Source: Ailurus styani (taxonomy: Eukaryota; Chordata; Mammalia; Carnivora; Ailuridae). From it: DNA of 64,000 nucleotides. The position numbers were made by a program, and so were the translations under genes. The notes beneath the pieces were generated by a model. The model was not told the origin of the DNA. It made no database searches and saw nothing but the letters and a program-made list of their open reading frames with translations. The stretch is taken from positions 2,241,705 to 2,305,704 of the forward strand of contig LNAC01000009.1 of the NCBI GenBank assembly GCA_002007465.1. The letters run 5' to 3'. Below, one piece after another: positions 31,901-41,700 of the stretch; within the stretch, counting starts at the first letter, position 1, and every line of letters begins with the position of its first letter.

Positions 31901-33788
31901 CCCAGGGGGATGTGTCACCTGCACCCAGAGTAGGAGAGGGGGCTGCTCCCGGTGGGCCGCTGGTGGCAGGGAAGGTGAGGTCCACTGTTGCTGTCAGCCG
32001 CTCTCCCACTCTGCCCTTCCCAGGCCGAGCAGGAGCTCCGCGTGGCCCAGACGGAGTTTGACCGGCAGGCAGAAGTGACCCGACTCCTGCTGGAGGGAAT
32101 CAGCAGCACTCACGTGAGTCCTGCCCTGTGCTGCCCTCCCATCATCCACCATCTTCCTGCCCCTACCCTGGGACCCCCACTAAACTCCAGGAGGAGGCAG
32201 GTGATCAACTTGGATCTCAGAAGCAGGTGGCGAGGGGCAGTGCTTGAGCCCATGGTCCTCGGGGTGGAACTTTAGCTTTGGTCCGAGTGCCAAAGGCTGG
32301 GCAGCCTCCCCTACCTTCCAAGGAGCCGGGGACCTGCAGCCGGAGGACTGAGCACTAAAGGCCAGAGTCAGCNNNNNNNNNNNNNNNNNNNNNNNNNNNN
32401 NNNNNNNNNNNNNNNNNNNNNNNNNNNNNNNNNNNNNNNNNNNNNNNNNNNNNNNNNNNNNNNNNNNNNNNNNNNNNNNNNNNNNNNNNNNNNNNNNNNN
32501 NNNNNNNNNNNNNNNNNNNNNNNNNNNNNNNNNNNNNNNNNNNNNNNNNNNNNNNNNNNNNNNNNNNNNNNNNNNNNNNNNNNNNNNNNNNNNNNNNNNN
32601 NNNNNNNNNNGGGGACACGTCTGGTCAGCTAGGACACTTCACTGTCGGCGTCTCTCCCCCCTTGGCAGGTGAACCACCTTCGTTGCCTCCATGAGTTCGT
32701 GGAGTCCCAGACAACGTACTACGCGCAGTGCTACCGCCACATGCTGGACCTACAGAAGCAGCTGGGCAGGTGCCCACTGGGGTCCCCTGGTTCCCAGGCC
32801 CCACGAGCAGCCGGCCCCCTGTTAACCCCCCCCGGGGCAGCGACCTTCCCCCCTGGCTCAGCAAGCCCCTAGACATGCGGGCGGGTTAGAGAGCCCCCTC
32901 TGTCAGGGGCATCACAGGCCCCTCCGGGTGACAGGGAGGTGGCTGTCCTGGGCGGGAGGATGGCAGGGACAGGGCGGGGCGCCTCACGTTTCCTCTCACC
33001 TTGCTTTTCCCCTCACGCTGCCAGCTCCCAGGGAGCCATGTAAGTAGCCAGGGCTCCTGGCCTCTGTGGCAGTGGGCCCAGCTGTTTGGTGGGACTCCCA
33101 CGGGGACACAGCTCCCGGCTGAGATGTCACCCCTCTCCAGATTCCCAGGCACCTTCGTGGGCACCACGGAGCCCGCCTCCCCGCCCCTCAGCAGCACCTC
33201 GCCCACCACCGCTGCGGCCACTATGCCCGTGGGCCCCGCCGTGGCTGGCATGGCCCCTCCAGGAGAGGCCGCGCTCCACCTGGAGGAGGTGACCCCCCCC
33301 GCCAGCGGGACCCGGAAGGCCCGGGTCCTCTACGACTATGAGGCGGCTGACAGCAGCGAGCTGGCCCTGCTGGCTGATGAGGTGGGCCTGGTGCCACGGG
33401 GGTGGTGGCCGAGGCCGGGCTCGGGGGCGCCAGGGAACCGGAATGGGGAGCCCCCCCACTGCCTTTAAGTCTCTGAGGGGCCCTGGGGGGCGGCTGGGGC
33501 TGAGGGGTGAGTGGAGGCAGCGGCAGCCCTGAGGAAGCAGGCTCTGCAGAGCAGGTGAGGAGGCGGACTCCTGCCTCTCGAGGTGCAGATGCCCAGGTCT
33601 CGTGGGGCCCCGGCAGCCCTGTCCCCATGCCGTCCTGCCCCGGCTGGGGTGTGAGCTCCCCTCTCTGCCCTCCTCTTCAGCTCATCACCGTCTACAGCCT
33701 GCCCGGCATGGACCCAGACTGGCTCATCGGCGAGAGGGGCAACAAGAAGGGCAAGGTCCCGGTCACCTACTTGGAACTGCTCAGCTAA
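16061..33788 (+). CDS. SH3GLB2: SH3GLB2 (endophilin-B2), complete
   Basis: Endophilin-B2 is an N-BAR/SH3 protein that dimerises, bends membranes and works with endophilin-B1 in endosome, autophagosome and mitochondrial membrane dynamics. Coding exons: 16061-16123, 20752-20893, 21680-21808, 27391-27524, 27803-27895, optional 29238-29249, 29925-29987, 31576-31599, 32024-32113, 32669-32769, 33025-33039, 33141-33381, 33681-33788. Phases close to 400 residues (404 with the 12-nt exon; 395 without the 15-nt exon, the canonical human length as I recall it). The amphipathic N-terminal helix is MDFNMKKLASDAGIFF. The BAR helices span about residues 24-285. A Pro/Ser/Thr linker follows, then the SH3 domain (KARVLYDYEA, the DPDW patch, PVTYLELL). 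The start has G at -3 and +4. Only 240-bp-scale assembly gaps in the promoter and intron 9-10 interrupt the locus. Confidence 0.97.
17020..17227 (+). repeat. CAN SINE in SH3GLB2 intron 1
   Basis: Bounded by taaaggcaag at 17010-17019 and 17228-17237. Confidence 0.92.
17300..18835. other. SH3GLB2 intron 1, mostly unique
   Basis: No exon fits. It contains a TATA-like/MEF2-type ttataaatag (17888-17897) and a degenerate trinucleotide tract at 18480-18560. Confidence 0.5.
18480..18560. repeat. Degenerate (GTA/AGT)n tract
   Basis: Recurrent agtagtaa, taatagtaagag and agtcatagtaaa units; decayed microsatellite. Confidence 0.6.
18836..18985 (+). repeat. MIR
   Basis: tattaggtgctgtgtgttt, gataggtcctgttatcccc and ctaaagagcagagaggt follow MIR order. 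Confidence 0.6.
19937..20083 (-). repeat. tRNA-type SINE, inverted, with (TTTA)n tail
   Basis: About twelve ttta units, then gtaggctccacactcc and the inverted tRNA head. Confidence 0.85.
20100..20262 (+). repeat. MIR
   Basis: ctcatttttcagctcagg, cttgtccaaggtcaca and agaactgagacttgaatc match MIR. Confidence 0.75.
20752..20893 (+). CDS. SH3GLB2: SH3GLB2 exon 2
   Basis: Encodes FTEEKFGQAEKTELD to VLLQPNP plus one base; first long BAR helix. Acceptor CATCACAG, donor GTGAGT. Confidence 0.96.
21680..21808 (+). CDS. SH3GLB2: SH3GLB2 exon 3
   Basis: Encodes (S)ARVEEFLYEKLDRK to GPTTPY plus one base. Acceptor CCCTGCAG, donor GTGAGC. Confidence 0.96.
22195..23640 (-). repeat. Antisense L1, interrupted by a SINE
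   Basis: Reverse-complement L1 3' region: gatatagtttacatacca, catataaatggaatcatg, taggtcatatgggaaact and gtctctcctggagaatgtt. The SINE at 22483-22694 splits it. Confidence 0.75.
22483..22694 (-). repeat. CAN SINE, inverted, inside L1
   Basis: taagattttatctatttgag, (GA)n, inverted head gaggcacccgggctcccc. Confidence 0.87.
23648..23846 (-). repeat. CAN SINE, inverted
   Basis: T-tail to inverted head gagccacctaggcaccc; mustelid-type body. Confidence 0.9.
23862..24048 (-). repeat. CAN SINE, inverted
   Basis: Second inverted copy immediately after the previous one, ending gagccacccaggtgcc. Confidence 0.9.
24250..24456 (-). repeat. CAN SINE, inverted, with target duplication
   Basis: tttgtatcgttttct appears before the T-tail (about 24234-24248) and after the head (24457-24471). 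Confidence 0.92.
24474..24569 (-). repeat. tRNA-only SINE, inverted
   Basis: aatctctacacccaaggtgg to the inverted head; an internal gagttgcaagagttgcg duplication is visible. Confidence 0.8.
24914..24942. repeat. (ATTC)n microsatellite
   Basis: About seven attc units. Confidence 0.93.
24996..25206 (+). repeat. CAN SINE with target duplication
   Basis: taaagtggctcagt at 24982-24995 and taaagtggctgagt at 25207-25220. Confidence 0.92.
25437..25636 (+). repeat. CAN SINE with 19-bp target duplication
   Basis: agaagtctttgctaaatct at 25418-25436, with one mismatch in the copy at 25637-25655. Confidence 0.92.
25774..25967 (+). repeat. CAN SINE with 17-bp target duplication
   Basis: Perfect aaatctggacatttgag at 25757-25773 and 25968-25984. 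Confidence 0.93.
26488..26692 (+). repeat. CAN SINE with 17-bp target duplication
   Basis: Perfect taaattgctggcagatc at 26471-26487 and 26693-26709. Confidence 0.93.
27391..27524 (+). CDS. SH3GLB2: SH3GLB2 exon 4
   Basis: Encodes GKTLIKVAEAEKRLG to FLEGDWKTIL. Ends phase 0 at GTGAGA. The last residue is Leu here; relatives carry a small residue at this splice-proximal position by recall. Confidence 0.95.
27803..27895 (+). CDS. SH3GLB2: SH3GLB2 exon 5
   Basis: 31 codons, KERRLLQNRRLDLDAC to AEAKAT, a basic BAR helix that lies on the lipid-facing side in the family. Phase 0 at both ends, so any following phase-0 short exon can be included or skipped without frameshift. Confidence 0.95.
28000..29230. 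other. GC-rich SH3GLB2 intron 5
   Basis: Long open frames on both strands result from high GC and few stops; none has splice support or a recognisable domain. No gene called. Confidence 0.6.
29238..29249 (+). CDS. SH3GLB2: SH3GLB2 12-nt alternative microexon (CEGD)
   Basis: TGTGAGGGAGAT, four codons CEGD, sits between acceptor TTGGCTCAG and donor GTGAGTATA, with a long T-rich tract and TCTGC just upstream. It is phase 0 on both sides and would insert after residue 187 within the BAR domain. Human SH3GLB2 has isoforms longer than 395 residues, which agrees. Inclusion is inferred and not shown by the genome. Confidence 0.7.
29925..29987 (+). CDS. SH3GLB2: SH3GLB2 exon 6 (probably regulated)
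   Basis: 21 codons TVPDFQETRP to SASASA, phase 0 at both ends. The homologous position in SH3GLB1 is a tissue-specific insert region, so this exon and the 24-nt exon after it are plausible cassette exons. Donor GTAAGC leads into a CpG-dense intron. Confidence 0.92.
29988..31570. other. GC-rich SH3GLB2 intron with a CpG-dense start
   Basis: The first ~350 bp after exon 6 are CpG-dense; a possible MIR core lies near 31110-31230. No other exon seen. Confidence 0.5.
31576..31599 (+). CDS. SH3GLB2: SH3GLB2 exon 7 (24 nt, LWNDEVDK)
   Basis: Eight codons LWNDEVDK between acceptor ctccgaag and donor GTGAGT, phase 0. The acceptor has A rather than pyrimidine at -3, which predicts weak, regulated recognition. 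It aligns with the IWAEEVTK stretch of the long SH3GLB1 isoforms (recall). Confidence 0.9.
32024..32113 (+). CDS. SH3GLB2: SH3GLB2 exon 8
   Basis: 30 codons AEQELRVAQTEFDRQ to EGISSTH, phase 0. Acceptor TTCCCAG, donor GTGAGT. Confidence 0.96.
32373..32610. other. Assembly gap (238 N)
   Basis: A run of N inside the SH3GLB2 intron between exons 8 and 9. Reading phase across it is closed by the flanking exons, so no coding exon of the known protein is missing. Confidence 0.99.
32669..32769 (+). CDS. SH3GLB2: SH3GLB2 exon 9
   Basis: Encodes VNHLRCLHEFVESQ to DLQKQLG plus two bases (AG), the end of the BAR domain. The intron before it contains the 238-bp assembly gap 32373-32610. Confidence 0.95.
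33025..33039 (+). CDS. SH3GLB2: SH3GLB2 exon 10 (15-nt microexon)
   Basis: CTCCCAGGGAGCCAT between acceptor CGCTGCCAG and donor GTAAGT. Included, the join reads LG-SSQGAI-FPGT; skipped, it reads LG-R-FPGT and stays in frame. Both forms fit isoforms known in human by recall. Confidence 0.85.
33141..33381 (+). CDS. SH3GLB2: SH3GLB2 exon 11 (linker and first half of SH3)
   Basis: Encodes FPGTFVGTTEPASPP to ELALLADE. The linker is rich in Pro, Ser and Thr; the SH3 begins at KARVLYDYEA with the ALYDY-like signature. Donor GTGGGC. Confidence 0.95.
33681..33788 (+). CDS. SH3GLB2: SH3GLB2 exon 12 (second half of SH3, stop)
   Basis: Encodes LITVYSLPGMDPDW to PVTYLELLS and TAA at 33786-33788. It holds the SH3 tryptophan and the Pro/Tyr of the ligand-binding groove. 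Confidence 0.97.
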   Translation, partial: LITVYSLPGMDPDWLIGERGNKKGKVPVTYLELLS

Positions 33789-34390
33789 GCAGGCCCCCTC
33801 CAGGCCCCTGCCCACCTGGCCTGGGCGGGAGAGGACGGGGGGCAGCCCTGCCACTTGTCTGCTGGTGACTCAGCTGCTCAGGGTGGGGAAACTAGCCCCA
33901 TTCTGTCCGTGCGCCCGGTCATCCAGCTGTGGGGGGGCCCCTCCCCCAGCCCCGCTTCTGGAGCCCCCCACCCTGCCTGCATCCCCTGAGCACCCCCGCT
34001 CCCCAGCCCTCCTGGCTCCTGCTAAGGAGGGTGGGGGGACTGGCCACAGTGCTGCCCTAGGCGCCCCAGCCCCCGCGGGAAGCCTCGGGTGCGCCCTTGG
34101 CCAGAGAGCACCTGCCTTTTGGTTGCCAAAAGCAGCAAGCGGGGGAGGCAGGCAGGTGTGCAGCGGGCGGGGTCTGGGTGGCGGCCCCTCCGGAGGGACC
34201 GGGCGGAGGGGTGCCGGGCGAGCGGCATCTCCCAGGTGCTGTCCCCCCCCCCCAACGCGGACAGCTCCCGCCAGGTTCCGTGGCTCAGCCTGCACCTCTC
34301 CACACTCACTTTTTAACTGATCTTTTTACTCTGCTTGTCTGCTTGCTCTCTAGCCAGTGACAAACAATAAACCATCCTTCACGTGCATGT
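33789..34390 (+). terminator. SH3GLB2: SH3GLB2 3' UTR and poly(A) signal
   Basis: About 0.6 kb of GC-rich 3' UTR ends at AATAAA (34366-34371), followed by a GT-rich stretch typical of a cleavage site. Cleavage is inferred at about 34385-34395. Confidence 0.85.
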
Positions 34391-34399
34391 CGCCCGGGC

Positions 34400-35139
34400 T
34401 CCTGTCGGGCTGCGGACCCCTGGGGGCTGGCCCTGAGGGTGGGCGAGGGAAACCGTCCCCGGGCTGCCCATCCTCCCGCAGGGCTGGCGCGGCTCCCCTG
34501 TTCCCGCACCGGAGGCCGCGGAGCAGACATTTTGTTCCTAAGAGAAACTTGCCTCCGTGGGGCCGAGCAGGGCGGACTGTAGCGGGTAACCTGGGGCCGG
34601 TTCACGTGTTCTCAGGCCGTCCTCCCAGACGAGGGAAGAACAGACGGTCACTTCCTCAAGCTTCCATAACTGGAAGTTGCCGCACAGGGACTCTAGCCCA
34701 GGTCAGTGTGGTTCTGGAAACTTCAGGCTTCAGGTGAAGGCTCCTCGCCAGGCCCAGCTCTCTGGTGAGGAGGTCCTGCTGCAGCAGCAGGGCCCCCCTG
34801 CCCCCGGGAGGGCCAGGGAGGGAGGCAGGGGCACTGAGCTATAAATAGGACCGGAACTTCAGGAGAGGCCACACCCGTGAGAAGCTCGGCCAGCTGGTAA
34901 ATGCAGTGTGGTGGCAGGGGTGAGGGGAGGAGAGCCGGGCGAGCCAGGGAAGGGAAAATTAAAGTGTCCACCTGGCTCCCCTCTTCCTCAGACATTAAGG
35001 GAGGGATGTTAGTGGGTCAGCCGACAACAAATATCCTGCATTCCCCAAACCTCCGCTCCACTCCCGGGCACCTGGCCGAGGAGGACTTGCTTGGAGCGGA
35101 GACCTCGATGCTCAGCCCCAGGCCCTGAAGGCACATCAC
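34400..35139. other. Intergenic spacer between convergent SH3GLB2 and NUP188
   Basis: About 0.75 kb without coding potential. It contains CTATAAATAG (34839-34848, MEF2-type, TATA-like), a CACACCC box and a CAGCTG E-box (about 34889), listed again under findings. No repeat family recognised. Confidence 0.6.
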
Positions 35140-35572
35140 ACATCTATCTATAAACAGTCTTTTAATATTTGTATAAATAGACCACAGTATTACCAAAAAC
35201 TGCAAGAACAGAGCATGGAAAACAGATCTTCAGACCCGTGCACACAGCCTCTCCCGGCCACACGTGACGCTGGCTCCCAGCCTCCACAGGGCCCGGGCAG
35301 GTGCAGTGGGGAATGCTTGAGGGAAGGACCACACCCCTGGGACATTTGGAACTTGAGGGCGCGAGTGCAGCAGACTCGTGGCTCCCACCTGGCTGTGGAC
35401 CTCTTGATCTATTATAAAAATAATGCCAGTGGGTGGGCGGCTGGAGTCGGCACTGCAGGGAGCGGGAGAGAGGTGCTGCTCTCAGTCCCACACGGGCCGG
35501 CGGGCCGGCCGGCAGCACCCCTGCTGCCCCGGGGCGCCATGCAGGTGGGCGGAGGCGGGGTGGGCCGCCGCC
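35140..35572 (-). terminator. NUP188: NUP188 3' UTR and ATTAAA poly(A) signal
   Basis: On the minus strand the 3' UTR continues about 0.4 kb to ATTAAA at 35166-35161, a common variant hexamer. Cleavage is inferred near 35140-35150. Confidence 0.75.
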
Positions 35573-35749
35573 CTATCTTTGCACATGCCGCACGAAGGCC
35601 TGCACTAGCTGGATCAGAGGCTCCTGGCTCTCCGGGCTGGCCTTGGAGAGAGATGTGGACTTGCCCTGAGGCGAGGGGAGGACGCCGGCAGCAGGGGAGC
35701 TGGGCGCCCCCCGGCGGAAGTAGCGGGAGAGGCTGGAGAGCAGCGTGCT
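35573..35749 (-). CDS. NUP188: NUP188 last coding exon (stop)
   Basis: STLLSSLSRYFRRG, a Ser/Pro tail, then IQLVQAFVRHVQR and TAG at 35575-35573. Acceptor CTCATAG. Confidence 0.96.
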   Translation of the reverse strand, partial: STLLSSLSRYFRRGAPSSPAAGVLPSPQGKSTSLSKASPESQEPLIQLVQAFVRHVQR

Positions 35750-38700
35750 CTATGAGAGACAAGGTACTAGATGAGACCCCGAGCCCTGGGCCCTTGGCTG
35801 GCCCCGGGAGCTGGGGGGCCGGGTGGGACCCACGGGCTCGTCCCCATCAGCCGCCCCCCTCTAGTCCGAGCCCTCCGTCTGTACCAACTCCGAGCTAAGC
35901 TCCTGCTTCATCCGCTGTTTGTCCCGGGGATGCACAGCTGGGTCCCTAAGGTAGCGCACGGCCTGGGAGATGAGCAGGTAGAAGCAGTTCTCCATGGTGA
36001 ACATCAGGAGGGACCTGGGGAGAAGGCGGGCGGGCTCTACGGCAGGGAGCCAAGCCAACAGGATGGCTGACCCATGGTGGCGCTGACCCCAGCTCAAATT
36101 CTAGAAGGAGGGCTTTTCTTACTTCAGCGTCCTGGTCCCTTCCGCCTGTGTGCTGAGCCCCACAGCCTGGGTGAGGGGCTCCTTTTTCTTGTCCAGCTGG
36201 AGAAAGAAAAATGGGGTAAAAAATAATAAGGTAACAGGAACAGGTGTGACTCACTGCGAGCCTCCTACCCGCAGTCGTGAACTGAGCAGCAGTCCGCTAC
36301 CTCACTCGGGCCTCACAATAACCCTCCCAGGGAGGCTCTGTCACACTCGTTCAGGAAAAACAGGCTTGGGAGGGCTGAGCACATGCTCGAGGCCACAGTT
36401 AGGCAGTGGGAGACCCGGGGCAGTGGGGGGAGAGACTGGAAGGTTGAGGGGCCCGAGTCTCACAGCCCCCAACTTACCTCTCCAAGCATGTTGAGAGCCA
36501 CATTCACTGTCGCCAGAAGGGTCCCGAAGGACGGAGCCACTTCAGAGTCAAAGGTGGGAGTGGTAAAGCTCAGGGCAAAGAGGAAGTTGTATTCAGCGAG
36601 GTCCAGGGACTGCAAGGCAAGAGGGGAGCGATGCGGAGTCCTGCTAGGACCCCGGAGCACAGGAGAGCCTTGGCAGCTCACTGCTGGGAGGCCGGCAGCC
36701 TGGCACTCGGGGTGGCCGGTACCTGATCCAGCAGGATCTGGCAGACGTCCGGGGTGAAGTGGCGCAGGGCTGCCAGGGTCCTGCTGAGGATCTTGAGGAG
36801 TCCGTACTGGACTGTGTGTAAGGCTCGCTGCTCCGAGGCCTCCGTGTCAGCAGTGGGCTGCTTGGAGGAGGAGCAGGAGGGGGGCGCGGGAGCAGCAGAG
36901 GGCAGCCGCTGAACTCGGGGGGCAACAGCCGAGGGGATGCCGTCCCCATTTTTGTTCTGAGGGAGACAAGAAACAGGTGGAGTCCGGAGCCGCCGGGCCG
37001 CGGCCCCGCGGGCAGCTGGGTGGGGGGCGCTCACCTGTAAGCAGTGCTGCAGCATCTTGCGGCTGTGCAGGAGGGACGTGCAGGCCTGGCACAGGTAGCC
37101 CAGGCTCACCTGCGGGGGATGTGGGGCCGAAGCAGGGGCCACTCAGCAGTAGCCCGAGCGAGCGGGCCCCAGAGCCCCAGTGCGTTTCCTCTGTCCCCGA
37201 GCTCCCACAGGGCTCACCTCCCATGTTTTCGGGCTGCAGCTCTTACAGCCACTAAAGACACCTGCCTACGAACTGGGGCAAGAGGAGCCTGGGAAGTCTG
37301 CCTGGGACCTAGCTCGAGGCCCAGCACATACGACGGGTCCTAAGTAAACAAGTGAGATGGGAGGGGTGCCTGGGCGCCTGTTGGTAGAGTACACTGCTCT
37401 TGATCTTGGGGTCGTGAGTTCGAGCCCCATGCTGGGTGTAGAGATTGCTTAAATAAACTTTTTTTTAAAAAAGAAAGAAAATGGGGATCAACTTCCCATT
37501 TTATAGGAGAAAAAGGCTCAGAGACCCTTAAGTGACCTGACCAAGGTCAGACAAATGAAACGCCAGGACCCATTCTTTCCCTACCTCCCCTTCCCCCGAG
37601 CCCGCTGGCCCACCCCTAAGGGACGTGAACCAACATCTCCAGCTGAGCCCAAGTTCTTAAGCTACAAGGCTGTCCTTTACTATGGAAAGAAAACGTCAGC
37701 ATCAGAAACAGCAACACAAAGAAACCAAAGCCTGTACTCACTGGGCAAACTGCCCACGTTCCAGAACGGGCCTCCAGTTCACCAGCAGGGCACCAGACAG
37801 TGCCCACCGCCCCCACACGCAAGCACTTGCCCAGACCCCTCCCCAAGGACCCATGTCTGAGGCCCCACCTGGACATCCCGCATCAGCTGAGGCAGGTGGA
37901 AGTGCCATTCCTTCACAAAGGTGGAGAGCTGCAGGATGAAGCCCACCGTGTGGTCGGCCTCCTCTAAGCAGGCCAGACTCTGCACGGTCCTCACGGCACT
38001 GAGGCACTGGGAGGGAAGACGGGAGGATGTGCTGGATCAGGGGCCTGACCCACCTGCTCTTGCCCTTCTGCTGGGAGGACAGGTCCTGAGTCCACAAACA
38101 CAGAGGCGATGGCACAACAGCTATCTTGGCTAAGAAGTTTCTGAATGATCAGGAATGGCCCGGAACCCCCTATACCCTGAGCCCCCACCCGTATGATGCT
38201 GACAGCCCCTCACCTGTAAGGTCCGCTCCTGGTGAACCCCCACGAAGTCCAGGGCCTCAGTCAGGAAGTTGTAGCGCAGAGTTTTGAGGAGCCGCTCCAT
38301 CAAAGACATGGAGAGGCGGTAGACCCCCGGCCAAGAGGGGGCATCCACGGACTTCCGAGAGGTGCTAGGTGTCTAAGACACAAACAGCAGACAAGACCAG
38401 GACACACACCAATGAACCCAGCTGACAAGCGCAGTAGGGCCTCCTTGCCACACGGCAGCTAAGGCAGCCGGGCTGCTTAGAGGAGAAAACCCAGAACGGT
38501 CACAGCCACGGCCACCGCCTGGTGACCAGCAGGGCCTGAGGGGCCCCAGGGTCGTGGTTACAGGAAAGAGCACTCGGCAGAGATACAAGAATCCTGGGTT
38601 TTAGACTCAGGTCGGCCACTAACTAGCTATGTGAGCTTCTCGTGCTAGGAATCAGGGTAGGGGCGGGGAGGAGTCCACACCATCAGGGCATCACGCAAGC

Positions 38701-41700
38701 CTCTGAAGAGCAGTTTCCTGGGTGAGTAAGAAACCAGAGACAGGGAGGCTTTTCCGCTGTAACCGCAGCCCGGCGCCAGCCCAGGCCCCCGGCAGCTCAT
38801 GGCACTCACCTGCCCCGTCCCATTGGAGCTAAGCTGGTACACGCTCAGGAGGGGCAGACAGATGCTCTGGGTGATGCCAGCTCCGGCTACTGCCGTGGCT
38901 CCCTGGGAGGGAAAGGCCAGGAGTGAGCTGGGACTTCTCCAGCCCCATCACTCCTGGGAACTGTCCCTTGCAGCTGCCCTGCCCAGGAGCAGCTGGCACT
39001 CGGGCAGACCAGCGCTTCTGGGACCATCACAGGCAGGCCCGGAAGCCACACAGCACAAGCAAGGAGGCCTTCTTCTGCCCCTGGGCTTGCCTCCTACCTG
39101 CTGAGTGCGAGCCAGAGTGAGGAGCAGGTGCAGTGAGGCCTCGGTGAAATGCAGGTTCTGCTTCATGCGCAGGCTCACCTCCAGAGTGGTGAAGAGGGTG
39201 GGTAGGATGGGGAGCCTGCGAGTCACCTGGAGCCACGAGTCACCGTCCTCATCCACCTCACACAGCTCCTTGGCCAGGTGCAGGCCCAGGACACACACCT
39301 GCCAGGACCCAGGGGCAGAGATGGGCAAGAGTGAAGAAAGCAGTGCGGGGGGAGCGGGGGGAGGAAGAGGACAGGCAGCCCTGCGCCGGGTCACACACAT
39401 CTCCAAGTGAGCTTGACTCGAACAACTTGAAGTCTCTCCCGACCCGCTGGGTTCCTGCGACCCCTCCCAGGGCACGGCGACTCCATCCTCGCTAACGAGC
39501 CACCCTCCAGCGACAGTTCTCTGACTCTTCTCTCTCCCGTTACCATACGTCCCGACTCATACCTGCTCACTACACCCACCTCTGCTCCTCTTGCTGCACC
39601 ACTGCACCCACCTCCCAGGTGGTCCTCCCAGGTCACCCTCCTGGACCCTCTCCAGTGGATTCTTCACACCAGTGGTTCTGTAAGCTTATTTTTGACCATA
39701 ACAGCACAGTAATACTTTTTACATCTTGTCCCTGTATACACATGCTGATATGTTCTCCTACCTTCCAACCTGCAAAGTACACTGAACTTTCTTTTACACG
39801 TTATCCCCCTTCATTAAAAAAACACTGGTTGTAACCAAATGAGCTCAGTTTGAGACCCACTGTAGTAAGTCATGACCCAGTTTAAAAAATACTCTTCTAC
39901 AGTGCATCCAGGGTGATCTCTCCAGAGTCCAAACCTGATCATTTCTCTCCCTTGCTTAACTCGAGTCCCTTCCTCCTTCACTTGGAACCCAGATCAAAGA
40001 CGCTGCAAAGGCCGCTGGTCATCCTGCAGCCCCCACTCCAGCCTCACACAGCTTCGCTCACCCCAGCCTCTCCTCCGGGCGCCAGGGGACTCAGACCACA
40101 GCTCGCCAGCCCTGTTTTCGCTTCCCGTGCCTGCCTGGTGCTACCACTGCTTTAAGTCACAGCTGAAAGGGTGGTTTCTTGCTGAGTCCTTAGGTAAGAA
40201 CCCCAAGCTGTAGGTTCTCCTGGCATTTCTCCCACGCGGGACTCGCCACCATGGACTCCTCACACGTTTCCGAGTCAGATCTGCTTTGTCCATGTCCTCG
40301 GCCGGGCTGTGAACCCTAAGTGCAGTGACTACGTGTCTCGTTCACTAATCACCCCCGGGGCCTGGCACTGACCAGGCAGGCAGGCTGTACTTGCTGGGTG
40401 TGCGAGGGCAGGACACACTACTCCCCAGGGCACTCCCTCACCCCGTCTCGTTGGTCCTTGTGCCGCGGCCGCGAGCTGTCATCAGTGTCCATGCTGTCCT
40501 TGTCCTCGGTGGCACTGCCTGATGCCAGACTATGGCGGGTCTGGTCGAAGAGAGCGATCACCTCTTCTTGGAGGGTCTCACAGACGTTTAGCACCAGCTG
40601 GGAGTACTGGGGGATGTCACTCACTGCAGAGCACAGGCAGGGAGGGACATGGTCATGCTCACCATGTCAACTCTCAGGGCACACTGATGTTCCCTCCCCA
40701 GATGGCGGAGAGAGCGTACAGTGCTGAGAGGAGGGGATCTGCCAGGGATGGAGGGACACGTGGGAGAAAAAAGGGATTTTTTTCCCTAAAGATTTAATTT
40801 ATTTCGAGAGAGAGAGAGAAAGGACAAGCAGGGGAAGCAACAGAGGGAGAGGGAGAAGCAGACTCCCTGCTGAGCAGAAAGCCCGATGCAGGTCTCTATC
40901 CCAGGACCCCGGGATCACAACCCGAGCCAAAGGCAAACACTTAACTGAATGAGCCACCCAGGCATCCCGAAAAAGAGTTTTCTTGACACGTATTCTAAGA
41001 CTGCCAGCTCAAACCACACAGCAGAAACATCTGGCTCAAAACCAGAGGAAGTCACACCAGGGCAGCTGTCAGTGGGGTTTGTCCTCTGCCCCTCACCTTT
41101 CATCTCCTTCATCTGCAACACTGTGATGAACGCTGAGAACACCTTGGCCTTGGTCTTCTCCATGAGCTGCTGGTCTGCCTGCAGCACTCCTTCTAGAATC
41201 TCCGTCAAGGGCCCAAGGATTTCATCCACAGACCCTAACTCTCTGGCAACAATAAGGGGAGGAGAGAGTAGGAGCACACACCCCACAAAAAGGCCACAAA
41301 ATGCCCCAGCTTCATCTCAGGAGGCCCCCTGCCTTGCCCCCATCTGCTTGCTTGGTCAGTCCCATTCCCAACAATGGAAAGCGAGCCCGCTGAACACCCA
41401 TGCTCTCCCCCCGAGGAAAGTGAAGGGTCAGCGGAGAGGAGCGGGCAAGCTACCCTCCCCGGCGCAGGGCTCACCTCTTCCACTGCCGGAGCAGGATGAG
41501 CAGCAGAGTGCACAGCATGGAGCCCAGGCGGAGGCAGTTCACGGAGCCGGGAACCAGGAGCTAAAGGGAGACAGCAGACGTGTCAAAAGTCAGGCTCCCT
41601 GCGAGCCGACACCTCCTCTCTAGAAGGAATATGGAATCTCCCAGACACACTTACTAGGGCTTTGGTCCCATCGAGCACGTCAAGAAAGAGCTGGCGACGC

